A stretch of 7,874 bases of DNA, taken from positions 1-7,874 of the forward strand of contig JAVEEJ010000051.1 of assembly GCA_030840515.1 (NCBI GenBank), read 5' to 3'. This stretch comes from Frankiaceae bacterium. GTDB taxonomy: Bacteria; Actinomycetota; Actinomycetes; JAVEEJ01. The notes under the pieces are model-generated. The model did no database searches, had not been told where the DNA came from, and saw only the letters and a program-made list of their open reading frames with translations. This document shows positions 1 through 5,430 of this stretch, one piece after another. How positions within the stretch are numbered: position 1 is the first letter of the stretch; each line of letters begins with the position of its first letter. The position numbers were made by a program, and so were the translations under genes.

Positions 1-192
1 CCGCTCAACCACTACGTCGGGTACGACGAAGCCGCAGCGATCGCCAAGCAGGCCCTGAAAGAGGGCAAGACCATCAAGGACGTCGTCATCGAGCGGGGCC
101 ACGTCGCGTCAGGGAAGATCAGCGCCGAGGAACTCGATCGTGCGCTCGACGTACTCGCCATGGCCTGGCCGCACCAGCCCCCGCGGGCGTAA
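1..192 (+). CDS. fumC: Class II fumarate hydratase, C-terminal end (partial)
   Basis: Reading frame 1 is open from the first base to the TAA at 190-192 and gives the last 63 residues of the protein. It begins PLNHYVGYDEAAAIAKQALK and contains the IGYD-like segment followed by an A-x-x-A-K-x-A helix, typical of the C-terminal domain of class II fumarases and related fumarase/aspartase lyases. The stretch LDRALDVLAMA closely resembles the end of the mycobacterial Fum protein as I remember it, which favours fumarase over aspartase. Class II fumarase is a cytosolic homotetramer that interconverts fumarate and L-malate in the TCA cycle. The catalytic signature (GSSxMPxKxN) and the start lie outside the window. 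The gene ends 14 bp from the stop of the convergent - strand gene, and no hairpin terminator is visible in that gap. Main alternative: another member of the aspartase/fumarase superfamily. Confidence 0.93.
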   Translation, partial: PLNHYVGYDEAAAIAKQALKEGKTIKDVVIERGHVASGKISAEELDRALDVLAMAWPHQPPRA

Positions 193-206
193 TCAGGCGG
201 GAGACG

Positions 207-755
207 TCAGTAGTAGCCGTGCGCCAGGGAGTGGTGCCAGGCCCGACATGGCGTGCCGTAAGAGCGGTCGATGTAGGACAGGCCCCAGCGGATCTGGGTC
301 CGCGCGTTGGTGCGCCAGTCGTCGCCGAACGCGGCCATCTTGCGCGCCGGCAGCGACTGCGGGATGCCGTAGGCGCCGCTGCGACCGTTGGCCGCGTGGA
401 CCTGCCAGTTGCTCTCGCGGGTCCACAGCTTGTCGAGGCAGGACCACTGCTCGCCCTTCCAACCGCGCTGCGCGGCCAGGAGCTTGCCGAGCTGCCGGGG
501 AGCGAGGTGCGTCCGCTGCAGCGACCGCGAGGCGCGGTGCGCCGGGGCAGCCGCTGGCGTGCGCCGAGCCAGCTGGCTGGGCTCGAGCCTCGACGTCCAC
601 GAGGGACTCGCGACGGCCACCAACGGCCCGCTCGCGGCAGGCGTGCCTGCCCCGGCGTTGTCACTGGCCCACGCTGTGAGCCCTGATACGACGAGCAGGG
701 ATGTGCTCGCCATGGCCGTCGCGACGGCCGCCCCCCGGACCGAGATCCGGTTCAA
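207..755 (-). CDS. Secreted lytic transglycosylase-like (SLT/lysozyme-fold) protein
   Basis: A 182-residue exported protein, probably a peptidoglycan hydrolase acting outside the membrane. A signal peptide is clear: a short basic start (NRISVR), a hydrophobic core around residues 9-27, and an AWA-S cleavage site near 30. After an Ala/Pro/Arg-rich linker to about residue 95 comes a compact catalytic module, WSCLDKLWTRESNW, with the likely catalytic Glu at 114. SGAYGIPQSLP, then DWRTNARTQIRWGLSYI, then YGTPCRAW follow. This order is common in small actinobacterial lytic-transglycosylase proteins, which end in W/G-Y-type tails as here (HGYY). Cys106 and Cys170 could form a disulfide. I chose TTG at 755-753 because GGAAGG lies 8 nt upstream and the signal peptide then starts correctly; the frame stays open to an ATG at 857, which would add 34 residues with no signal-like character. 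The gene is preceded by a 286-bp structured leader and probably has its own promoter. Its substrate has not been shown. Confidence 0.88.
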   Translation of the reverse strand: MNRISVRGAAVATAMASTSLLVVSGLTAWASDNAGAGTPAASGPLVAVASPSWTSRLEPSQLARRTPAAAPAHRASRSLQRTHLAPRQLGKLLAAQRGWKGEQWSCLDKLWTRESNWQVHAANGRSGAYGIPQSLPARKMAAFGDDWRTNARTQIRWGLSYIDRSYGTPCRAWHHSLAHGYY

Positions 756-1041
756 CGGTGCATCCTTCCGGCAGAGGTCACCGGCGGCGCGTAGGCAGCG
801 GTTTCTGGGGACTGGCTGCCGTAGCACTGCCGGGCGGGTGACGGGGACGCGCTCCAACGGCGCGACCGCACGGTGCTTCCCTCGCCTACGTCACCCGAAC
901 CGTGCTAACTACAGCAAGCAGTACAGCACCCATGGAGCGCTGTCGCCAACTTCGCGGAGGGTGGGCTACATCACAGCCAATGGAGGAAGGAACCGGGTAT
1001 AGAGGGTCGTCCCAGGTCCTGGATGGAGCGCAGCGGCCAGG
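756..1041 (-). promoter_or_regulatory. Leader/intergenic region of the SLT gene with interleaved inverted repeats
   Basis: This 286-bp gap lies between the stop of the cyclic-di-GMP gene and the start of the SLT gene and holds no convincing reading frame on either strand. Two perfect inverted repeats occur. CGGGTGACG (897-889 on the - strand) pairs with CGTCACCCG (843-835). CGTAGGC (890-884) pairs with GCCTACG (796-790). The four arms occur in the order A, B, A', B', so in an RNA they would form a pseudoknot, with A and B sharing two bases. A structured 5' leader controlling this cell-wall hydrolase is an inference. Known leaders of actinobacterial cell-wall hydrolase genes include the cyclic-di-AMP (ydaO) riboswitch, but I do not see its conserved GGGGUGAA or CCGAAxCCG blocks in the right arrangement. 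A small palindrome (CCAGG-T-CCTGG) sits just after the upstream stop at 1012-1022. No -35/-10 pair is clear enough to call. Confidence 0.45.
764..769 (-). promoter_or_regulatory. Ribosome binding site deciding the TTG start of the SLT gene
   Basis: GGAAGG on the - strand ends 8 nt before the TTG at 755. An out-of-frame ATG directly abuts this motif and reads only three codons before a TGA that overlaps the TTG. It is too close to the motif to use it, so the TTG is the best supported start. Confidence 0.6.
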
Positions 1042-3474
1042 TCAGCCGGTCGACAGCACCGACAGGTGGGGGCGGCGCGGAGCGGGCACCTGCGCGCTGG
1101 CGGCTAGCAGCAGCTCCTCCGCCGGGACCGGCCGCCCCAGCAGATAGCCCTGGGCGCGGTCGCAGCCCAGATCCACCAGTAGGTCGCGGGTGAGGCTGTC
1201 CTCGACGCCCTCGGCGACCACGCGCAGGCCCAGGCTGTGGCCGAGCTCGACCGTGGCGCGCACGATGGCGCGGTCGCTGTGTGAGCCGTGCGCTCGGGCG
1301 ACGAAGGAGCGGTCGACCTTGATCTCGTTGACCGCGATCCGCTGCAGCAGGGCCAACGACGAGTAGCCGGTGCCGAAGTCGTCCACCGAGAGCTCGACGC
1401 CCAGGGAGCGCAGGTCGGCCAGCACGTGCGCGGCGAGCTCCACGTCGGACACCACGGAGGTCTCGGTGATCTCGAGGACGAGCTGACGGCCGGCGACACC
1501 GTGCTTGGCGAGGACCCTGGCGACGTCGTCAGGGAGCTGGCGGTCGAGCAGGTTGCGCGCAGACAGGTTCACCGCGAGCGAGAGCTGGGGGTCGGCGCGC
1601 AGCCAACCGGCCGCGGTGGCGACGCCCTGCTCGAGCACGTGCGCTGTGAACGCCCTCGCCAGACCCGTGTGGTCGGCGACGGGGATGAACTCGGCCGGGC
1701 CGAGCAGCCCGCGCGTCGGGTGCTGCCAGCGGCTGAGCACCTCGATGCCGACGACGCGACCGCTGGCGAGGTCGACCTGGGGCTGGAAGTGCAGGACCAC
1801 CTCGTCGTTCTCGAGCGCGGCCCGTAGCTCAGCGGCGAGGCTGAGGCGCTCGAAGTTCGACGGGTCGCGGTCGCTTCGGTAGTGCCGCGCAGCGCCGCGC
1901 GACTCCTTGGCCTCGTACATCGCGATGTCCGCGCGCCGCAGCAGCTCGTCGACCTCGAGCCCGTCGTCCGGGAACGCGGCGACACCGATGCTCGCCTCGA
2001 CGGAGAGCTTGATGCCCTCGCAGTCCATAGGTTGGGCGAGGATCTCCAGCAGCCGGTCGGCCACCAGGTCAGCGACCTGAGGGTTCTCCAGACCAGGGAG
2101 CAGGACGGCGAACTCGTCACCGCCGAGCCGCGCCACTGTGCCTTCGCCGCGCACCGCGTGGAGGAGGCGTCCGGCGACCTCACGCAGCAGTCGGTCACCT
2201 GTGCCGTGCCCCAGCGCGTCGTTGACCTCCTTGAAGTGGTCGAGGTCGATGAGCAGCAGGCCGGTGCACGAGCCGACCGCGGCCGACGCGTCGATGGCCG
2301 CGGCGCCGGCGCGAAGCAGGAACGCGCGGTTGGTGAGGCCGGTCAGGTGGTCGTGGCTGGCTTCGTACTCGTGGCGTGATGCCTCGCGCAGCACACGCGC
2401 GTGCAGCCGCGAGTGGACCACGGCGGTGCTGAGGGTGTGCGCGAACGTGGACAGCACTTGCCGCTCGCGACGCGAGAGCCGCACGGGACCGCCGAACCCG
2501 AGGCGCAGCTCACCGATGGTGCCGACCGACCCCTCAAGCGGAGCGCTGTGCACGCGGCCGGACGACTGCACCGTGGGGCCGGTGTGCGCCATGGTGCCCT
2601 CGAGGATCCGCCAGTCCGCGCCGTGCCGGACGTAGGCGTAGCGCGCGCCGGACTCCTCCGGGTCGTCGTGGATGACGAGCTCCACCCAGTCGGGGAGGAA
2701 CAGGTCGCGGGCGGCGCGCAGTGCCTCGTCGGCGACAGACCGCTCGTCCAGCCGGTTGAGCGCCTTCGAGGCGACCTCGAGCTGCTGCCAGCGGTCGCGC
2801 TCCTGGTGGGCGCGCAGGTAGCTGTGGTCGGCAAGGAACACCAGGCCGAGCAGCGGCGGAAGCAGCAGCAGCATGCCGAGGGAGTCCGCCGCGAGATATC
2901 CCACACCGAGACCGACGCTGGTGTTCCCGAGGCCGACGAGGACGCGCAGCGCGAGACCGCGCAGCCACACCGGCGTGATCGCGTCGTTCTGGGAGAAGGC
3001 CACGGCGCAGGAGACGGCCCAACCGGACCACACCGAATAGGCCATGGTCGCGAGCACGAGGACCAGCGGCGAATCCCCGAGGATGCCGACCAGCGCACCA
3101 CTCAGCCCGACGCCGACAGTGGCAACCGCAGCGTTGAACATCGCCTTGCGGGGCTGGCTCCACAGCCGCCCGACAGTGACCGCCGCAGCGAGCGCCAGCA
3201 CCAGCACCGCCCACGACGGAGCCAGCATCCACAGCGCGATCACGATCGCCGTCTCGGACCAGTCGAACGACTCCGCGTCGTGACCGGTTCTGATGTGCAG
3301 CGTGGTCGTGCGGCACGCGACGAAGACTGCCGCCACGAGAAGGAGCGAGTACGGCGACGGCCGGTCGGAGCGCCACGCCGCCACGCCCGCGCCGACGAGC
3401 ACGAGGCCCGCCGCCGCGAACATGAGCCGCAGCAGCCCTGCCAGCCGGGTGTTCGCCGGCGCTCCTGTTGTCAC
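1042..3474 (-). CDS. Membrane-bound GGDEF-EAL protein (cyclic-di-GMP synthesis/breakdown)
   Basis: An 810-residue protein. Residues about 15-216 hold some seven hydrophobic segments (roughly 17-33, 41-57, 75-100, 113-133, 137-159, 174-195, 197-216), a MASE-like sensor/anchor of no family I can name. A GAF-like region follows (about 240-355). The GGDEF domain (about 371-530) has the metal Asp in LLLIDLDHFK (410) and an intact GGDEF at 451-455, so diguanylate cyclase activity is possible. Its inhibitory I-site reads RGEG (442-445) instead of RxxD. The EAL domain (about 542-795) keeps the catalytic set: EVLSR at 578-582 (fits ExLxR), NLSARNL, LEITET, DDFGTGYSSL at 698-706, IKVDRSFV, AEGVE and QGYLLGRP. 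Phosphodiesterase activity is therefore likely. The GTG start at 3474 overlaps the upstream subtilase stop by 4 bp. No Shine-Dalgarno is visible, which suits translational coupling. The frame extends to 3639 but that part lies inside the subtilase gene. Met18 is a less likely alternative start. Confidence 0.93.
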   Translation of the reverse strand: MTTGAPANTRLAGLLRLMFAAAGLVLVGAGVAAWRSDRPSPYSLLLVAAVFVACRTTTLHIRTGHDAESFDWSETAIVIALWMLAPSWAVLVLALAAAVTVGRLWSQPRKAMFNAAVATVGVGLSGALVGILGDSPLVLVLATMAYSVWSGWAVSCAVAFSQNDAITPVWLRGLALRVLVGLGNTSVGLGVGYLAADSLGMLLLLPPLLGLVFLADHSYLRAHQERDRWQQLEVASKALNRLDERSVADEALRAARDLFLPDWVELVIHDDPEESGARYAYVRHGADWRILEGTMAHTGPTVQSSGRVHSAPLEGSVGTIGELRLGFGGPVRLSRRERQVLSTFAHTLSTAVVHSRLHARVLREASRHEYEASHDHLTGLTNRAFLLRAGAAAIDASAAVGSCTGLLLIDLDHFKEVNDALGHGTGDRLLREVAGRLLHAVRGEGTVARLGGDEFAVLLPGLENPQVADLVADRLLEILAQPMDCEGIKLSVEASIGVAAFPDDGLEVDELLRRADIAMYEAKESRGAARHYRSDRDPSNFERLSLAAELRAALENDEVVLHFQPQVDLASGRVVGIEVLSRWQHPTRGLLGPAEFIPVADHTGLARAFTAHVLEQGVATAAGWLRADPQLSLAVNLSARNLLDRQLPDDVARVLAKHGVAGRQLVLEITETSVVSDVELAAHVLADLRSLGVELSVDDFGTGYSSLALLQRIAVNEIKVDRSFVARAHGSHSDRAIVRATVELGHSLGLRVVAEGVEDSLTRDLLVDLGCDRAQGYLLGRPVPAEELLLAASAQVPAPRRPHLSVLSTG
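3471..3474 (-). promoter_or_regulatory. GTGA stop/start overlap coupling subtilase and cyclic-di-GMP gene
   Basis: On the - strand the bases GTGA hold both the GTG start of the GGDEF-EAL gene (3474-3472) and the TGA stop of the subtilase gene (3473-3471). No purine-rich ribosome site lies in the preceding 20 nt, so translation of the second gene probably depends on ribosomes finishing the first. Confidence 0.8.
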
Positions 3475-5309
3475 TGGATGTTCTGAGGCGTCGGCGGGGC
3501 TGCCGCGCTGATCTCGCCGGCGACCGCCTGGTAGTAGGGCGGCTGGTCCCCGAAGAAGGCCACGCCCCACATCGACGACAGCAGGCTGGCGTCCCGCGGC
3601 GCGTCCCACTTGGCGCCCGTCCACTGCGAACCGGTCCACTGGCTACCCGTCCACTGCGAGCCGGTCCACTGGCTACCGGTCCACTGCGAGCCGGTCCACT
3701 GCGAGCCGGTCCACTGGCTGCCCGTCCAGGCGCTGCCCTGCCAGCTGGCCCCCGTCCAGGTGCCACCGGTCCACTGCGAGCCGGTCCACTGCGAACCGGT
3801 CCACTGGCTACCCGTCCACTGCGAGCCCGTCCACTGCGAGCCGTTCCAGGCCTCGCAGCGCACGTCCATCTCGCCCTGGATCACGGTCTGGGTCCCGCCG
3901 CACGAGGTCTGCACGTGGGCGCTGCCTCGGCTGGCCTCGATGCTGCCGAGGCCGCTGCTGGACGGGCTCTGCCAGGTCGCGGGGCCGGGGTCGCTGGTCG
4001 TCGCCTGCGCGAGGTTGATGCGGCCGGAGCCCTGCGCAGCGGCGTCTGCGGAGCGGATGGTCTTCGCGGTGGCCATCAGCACGCGCTTGACCTGGTCCGG
4101 CGTCCACGTCGGGTGGGCGGCAAGGAGCAGCGCCACACCGCCGGCGGTGACAGCAGTCGCGTGCGAGCTACCTGACCCACGGATGTAGCTGGGGGCGAAC
4201 AGCGCCTGCGAGTTGTCCTGCTCGATCTGCGATCCGTAGGAACGCTGGGCGATCAGCAGCCGGCCCGGGGCGACCACGTCGGGCTTGCTGACGCCCTGGG
4301 CCGTCGGTCCGCGCGAGGTCCAGGACGGGATGCTGTCGTCGGTGTTGTCGTTGGTGCCGTTGTCGTCGAACGCACCCACCGTGATGACGGTCGGGTCGTC
4401 ACCGGGCTTGAGGATCGTGCCGGCCGCCGGGCCACTGTTGCCCGCGGCGACGACCATGACGATGCCCTGCCGCCAGAGCCGCTCGACCGCGTAGTCGATC
4501 GGGTCGACACCCGGGTCCTGGGTGGACGCCACGCCCCACGACAGGCTGAGCACGCGGATGTTGAACTGGTCCTTGTAGGCAGAGACCCAGCCCAAGGCCT
4601 GCAGCATCGTGGAGACATCGGCCGCTCCGTTGCGGCCAGCCACCTTGACCGCGACGACGGTCGCGTCGGGCGCCATGCCGACGTACCCGCCGTTCCGTCC
4701 GCCCGAGTCGGCGCCGTCGCCCGCAGCGAGGCTTGCCATGACGGTCCCGTGACCGAAGCTGTCGACGACCGTGCCCTCACCGGAGAGGTCGGGTCCGTGG
4801 ACGAGGCGGCCGTTGAAGTCGCGCATGTCCGACACGCCTGTGTCGACGACCGCGATCCCGACGCCCTTGCCGGTGACGCCGCTCCGCCAGGCCGCTGCCG
4901 CACCGGTGGACTTGACGAAGGCGGAGGCAACGGCCCCGGGGTCCCAGCCGCTACCGGTGAGCTGTCCCTCGCGGTTGGCTGTCACGGCGCGTACGCCGGC
5001 CACCAGGCTCAGCTGGTGCAGCCGCGACCCGGGAACGCTCGCGGCGAGACCGTCGATCAGGGGGAGGTCCTTCTCGACGGTCCCGCCGAGCCGAGCGACG
5101 GCCGCGCGAACCCCCTCCACGGTGCCAGCCGTGGCCTGCACGATGACCCGCTGCGCCGAGCTGCTTGCCACGCTCAATCCGGGGTCGACCTGACCGCCTC
5201 CGCGGCTCGTCTCACCGCGGGCAGCACCCAGCCCGGGGAGGGCCAGGAGCGCCAGGGCAAGCGCGGCTACGAAGGAGATCGGTCGGCCGACTGCGCGCGA
5301 CTCAGTCAC
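3471..5309 (-). CDS. Secreted S8 subtilisin-family serine protease with Trp-repeat C-terminal tail
   Basis: A 612-residue exported endopeptidase. The order is: signal peptide (basic VTESRAVGR, then the core ISFVAALALALLALPGLGAA), an I9-like propeptide (about 54-115), the catalytic domain (about 135-435), a linker with two cysteines (470 and 485), then a pentad-repeat tail (488-568). The triad is complete: Asp156 in AVVDTGV, His187 in GHGTVMAS and Ser382 in GSGSSHATAV. Asn291 in AAGNSGP is the oxyanion residue. The Ser motif GSSHAT differs from the usual GTSMAT, but the nucleophile is in register. The tail has 16 W-x-G-x-x units, mostly WTGSQ. GTG at 5309 is chosen as start because GAGGAG lies 9 nt upstream and the signal peptide is then of normal length. 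An in-frame ATG at 5339 lacks a ribosome site and would add ten residues. The gene overlaps the following cyclic-di-GMP gene by 4 bp. No membrane anchor or sortase signal is seen after the tail, so the protein is probably released or wall-associated. Its substrate is unknown. Confidence 0.95.
   Translation of the reverse strand: MTESRAVGRPISFVAALALALLALPGLGAARGETSRGGGQVDPGLSVASSSAQRVIVQATAGTVEGVRAAVARLGGTVEKDLPLIDGLAASVPGSRLHQLSLVAGVRAVTANREGQLTGSGWDPGAVASAFVKSTGAAAAWRSGVTGKGVGIAVVDTGVSDMRDFNGRLVHGPDLSGEGTVVDSFGHGTVMASLAAGDGADSGGRNGGYVGMAPDATVVAVKVAGRNGAADVSTMLQALGWVSAYKDQFNIRVLSLSWGVASTQDPGVDPIDYAVERLWRQGIVMVVAAGNSGPAAGTILKPGDDPTVITVGAFDDNGTNDNTDDSIPSWTSRGPTAQGVSKPDVVAPGRLLIAQRSYGSQIEQDNSQALFAPSYIRGSGSSHATAVTAGGVALLLAAHPTWTPDQVKRVLMATAKTIRSADAAAQGSGRINLAQATTSDPGPATWQSPSSSGLGSIEASRGSAHVQTSCGGTQTVIQGEMDVRCEAWNGSQWTGSQWTGSQWTGSQWTGSQWTGGTWTGASWQGSAWTGSQWTGSQWTGSQWTGSQWTGSQWTGSQWTGSQWTGAKWDAPRDASLLSSMWGVAFFGDQPPYYQAVAGEISAAAPPTPQNIQ
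3606..3848 (-). repeat. 15-bp coding repeat array encoding W-T-G-S-Q pentads
   Basis: Sixteen 15-bp units plus a final TGG codon lie in the subtilase gene and encode residues 488-568 with a Trp every fifth residue (17 Trp). In reading order the units are WNGSQ, four WTGSQ, WTGGT, WTGAS, WQGSA, seven WTGSQ and WTGAK. The Ser codon switches between TCG and AGC, Gly between GGT and GGC, and Thr between ACC and ACG, so single units can be traced. The three divergent units in the middle split the array into two blocks. Confidence 0.97.
3619..3827. repeat. 44-bp direct repeat pair inside the pentad array
   Basis: Bases 3619-3662 and 3784-3827 are identical, including the variable synonymous positions (units with GGT-ACC next to AGC/GGT/ACG). 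The copies are 165 bp apart, exactly 11 pentad units. This suggests that a block of several units was copied within the array, not that only single 15-bp units were added. Confidence 0.8.
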
Positions 5310-5318
5310 AGGGGGTTT

Positions 5319-5324
5319 CTCCTC
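5319..5324 (-). promoter_or_regulatory. Ribosome binding site deciding the GTG start of the subtilase
   Basis: GAGGAG on the - strand lies 9 nt before the GTG at 5309. The competing ATG at 5339 has only TCTCTGATCG in front of it, with no Shine-Dalgarno match. Confidence 0.7.
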
Positions 5325-5370
5325 AGCTACGTAAGGCATCGATCAGAGAGTGGCCTGTGACGTAGCGTTA

Positions 5371-5396
5371 CTGAATAGTCATTCAGAGTGATTCAC
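5371..5396. promoter_or_regulatory. Two adjacent palindromes upstream of the subtilase gene, possible operator
   Basis: CTGAATAGTCATTCAG (5371-5386) has perfect 6-bp arms around a 4-bp centre. GTGATTCAC (5388-5396) is a 9-bp palindrome one base further on. Both lie in the 121-bp gap between the rhomboid stop and the subtilase start, 62-87 bp before the GTG, in a locally AT-richer stretch that stands out from the GC-rich surroundings. The TGAAT-N4-ATTCA form resembles operators of dimeric helix-turn-helix repressors such as TetR-type proteins, but no regulator gene is in the window. A further TCACG-gag-CGTGA inverted repeat overlaps at 5393-5405. I cannot identify -35/-10 boxes with confidence. 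Confidence 0.45.
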
Positions 5397-5430
5397 GGAG
5401 CGTGACCTGCGCGGCCCCTGCAGCCAGGCG

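Noticed and set aside
193..206. Bidirectional terminator between fumC and the SLT gene
   Set aside because: The 14-bp gap has no inverted repeat and no U-run. Termination must use sequence inside the genes or a Rho-type mechanism.
752..763. Three-codon ATG frame (M-H-R-stop) overlapping the SLT TTG start
   Set aside because: The ATG directly abuts the GGAAGG motif, which is too close for initiation, and the peptide is trivial. It is probably chance.
779..897. Cobalamin or cyclic-di-AMP riboswitch in the SLT leader
   Set aside because: Fragments such as AGCCAG...CC..GCC and GGGAAGC recall a B12 element, but the spacing is wrong and the full B12 box and the core helix are missing. The ydaO blocks are also absent. 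I kept it only as an unassigned structured leader.
967..982. CRP-like half site (TGTGA on the - strand) upstream of the SLT gene
   Set aside because: Only one half matches TGTGA-N6-TCACA well; the other half is CCACC. That is too weak to report as a binding site.
902..1147. Small + strand frame in the SLT leader region
   Set aside because: It runs into the antisense of the EAL gene, has no ribosome site before its ATG, and its product is a low-complexity Ser/Gly/Arg sequence.
2401..3486. Long + strand open frame (361 codons) opposite the GGDEF-EAL gene
   Set aside because: It lies entirely antisense to a gene with clear domains. Its translation is Arg/Gln/His-rich and matches no family, as expected for a shadow frame in high-GC DNA.
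2534..3766. - strand open frame of 410 codons spanning the GGDEF-EAL and subtilase genes
   Set aside because: It is out of frame with both real genes, starts in the pentad array and translates to Arg/Ala/Gly-rich sequence without motifs.
3606..3848. CRISPR-like array
   Set aside because: The regular spacing comes from 15-bp protein-coding units with no spacers. It is in frame within the subtilase and there are no cas genes.
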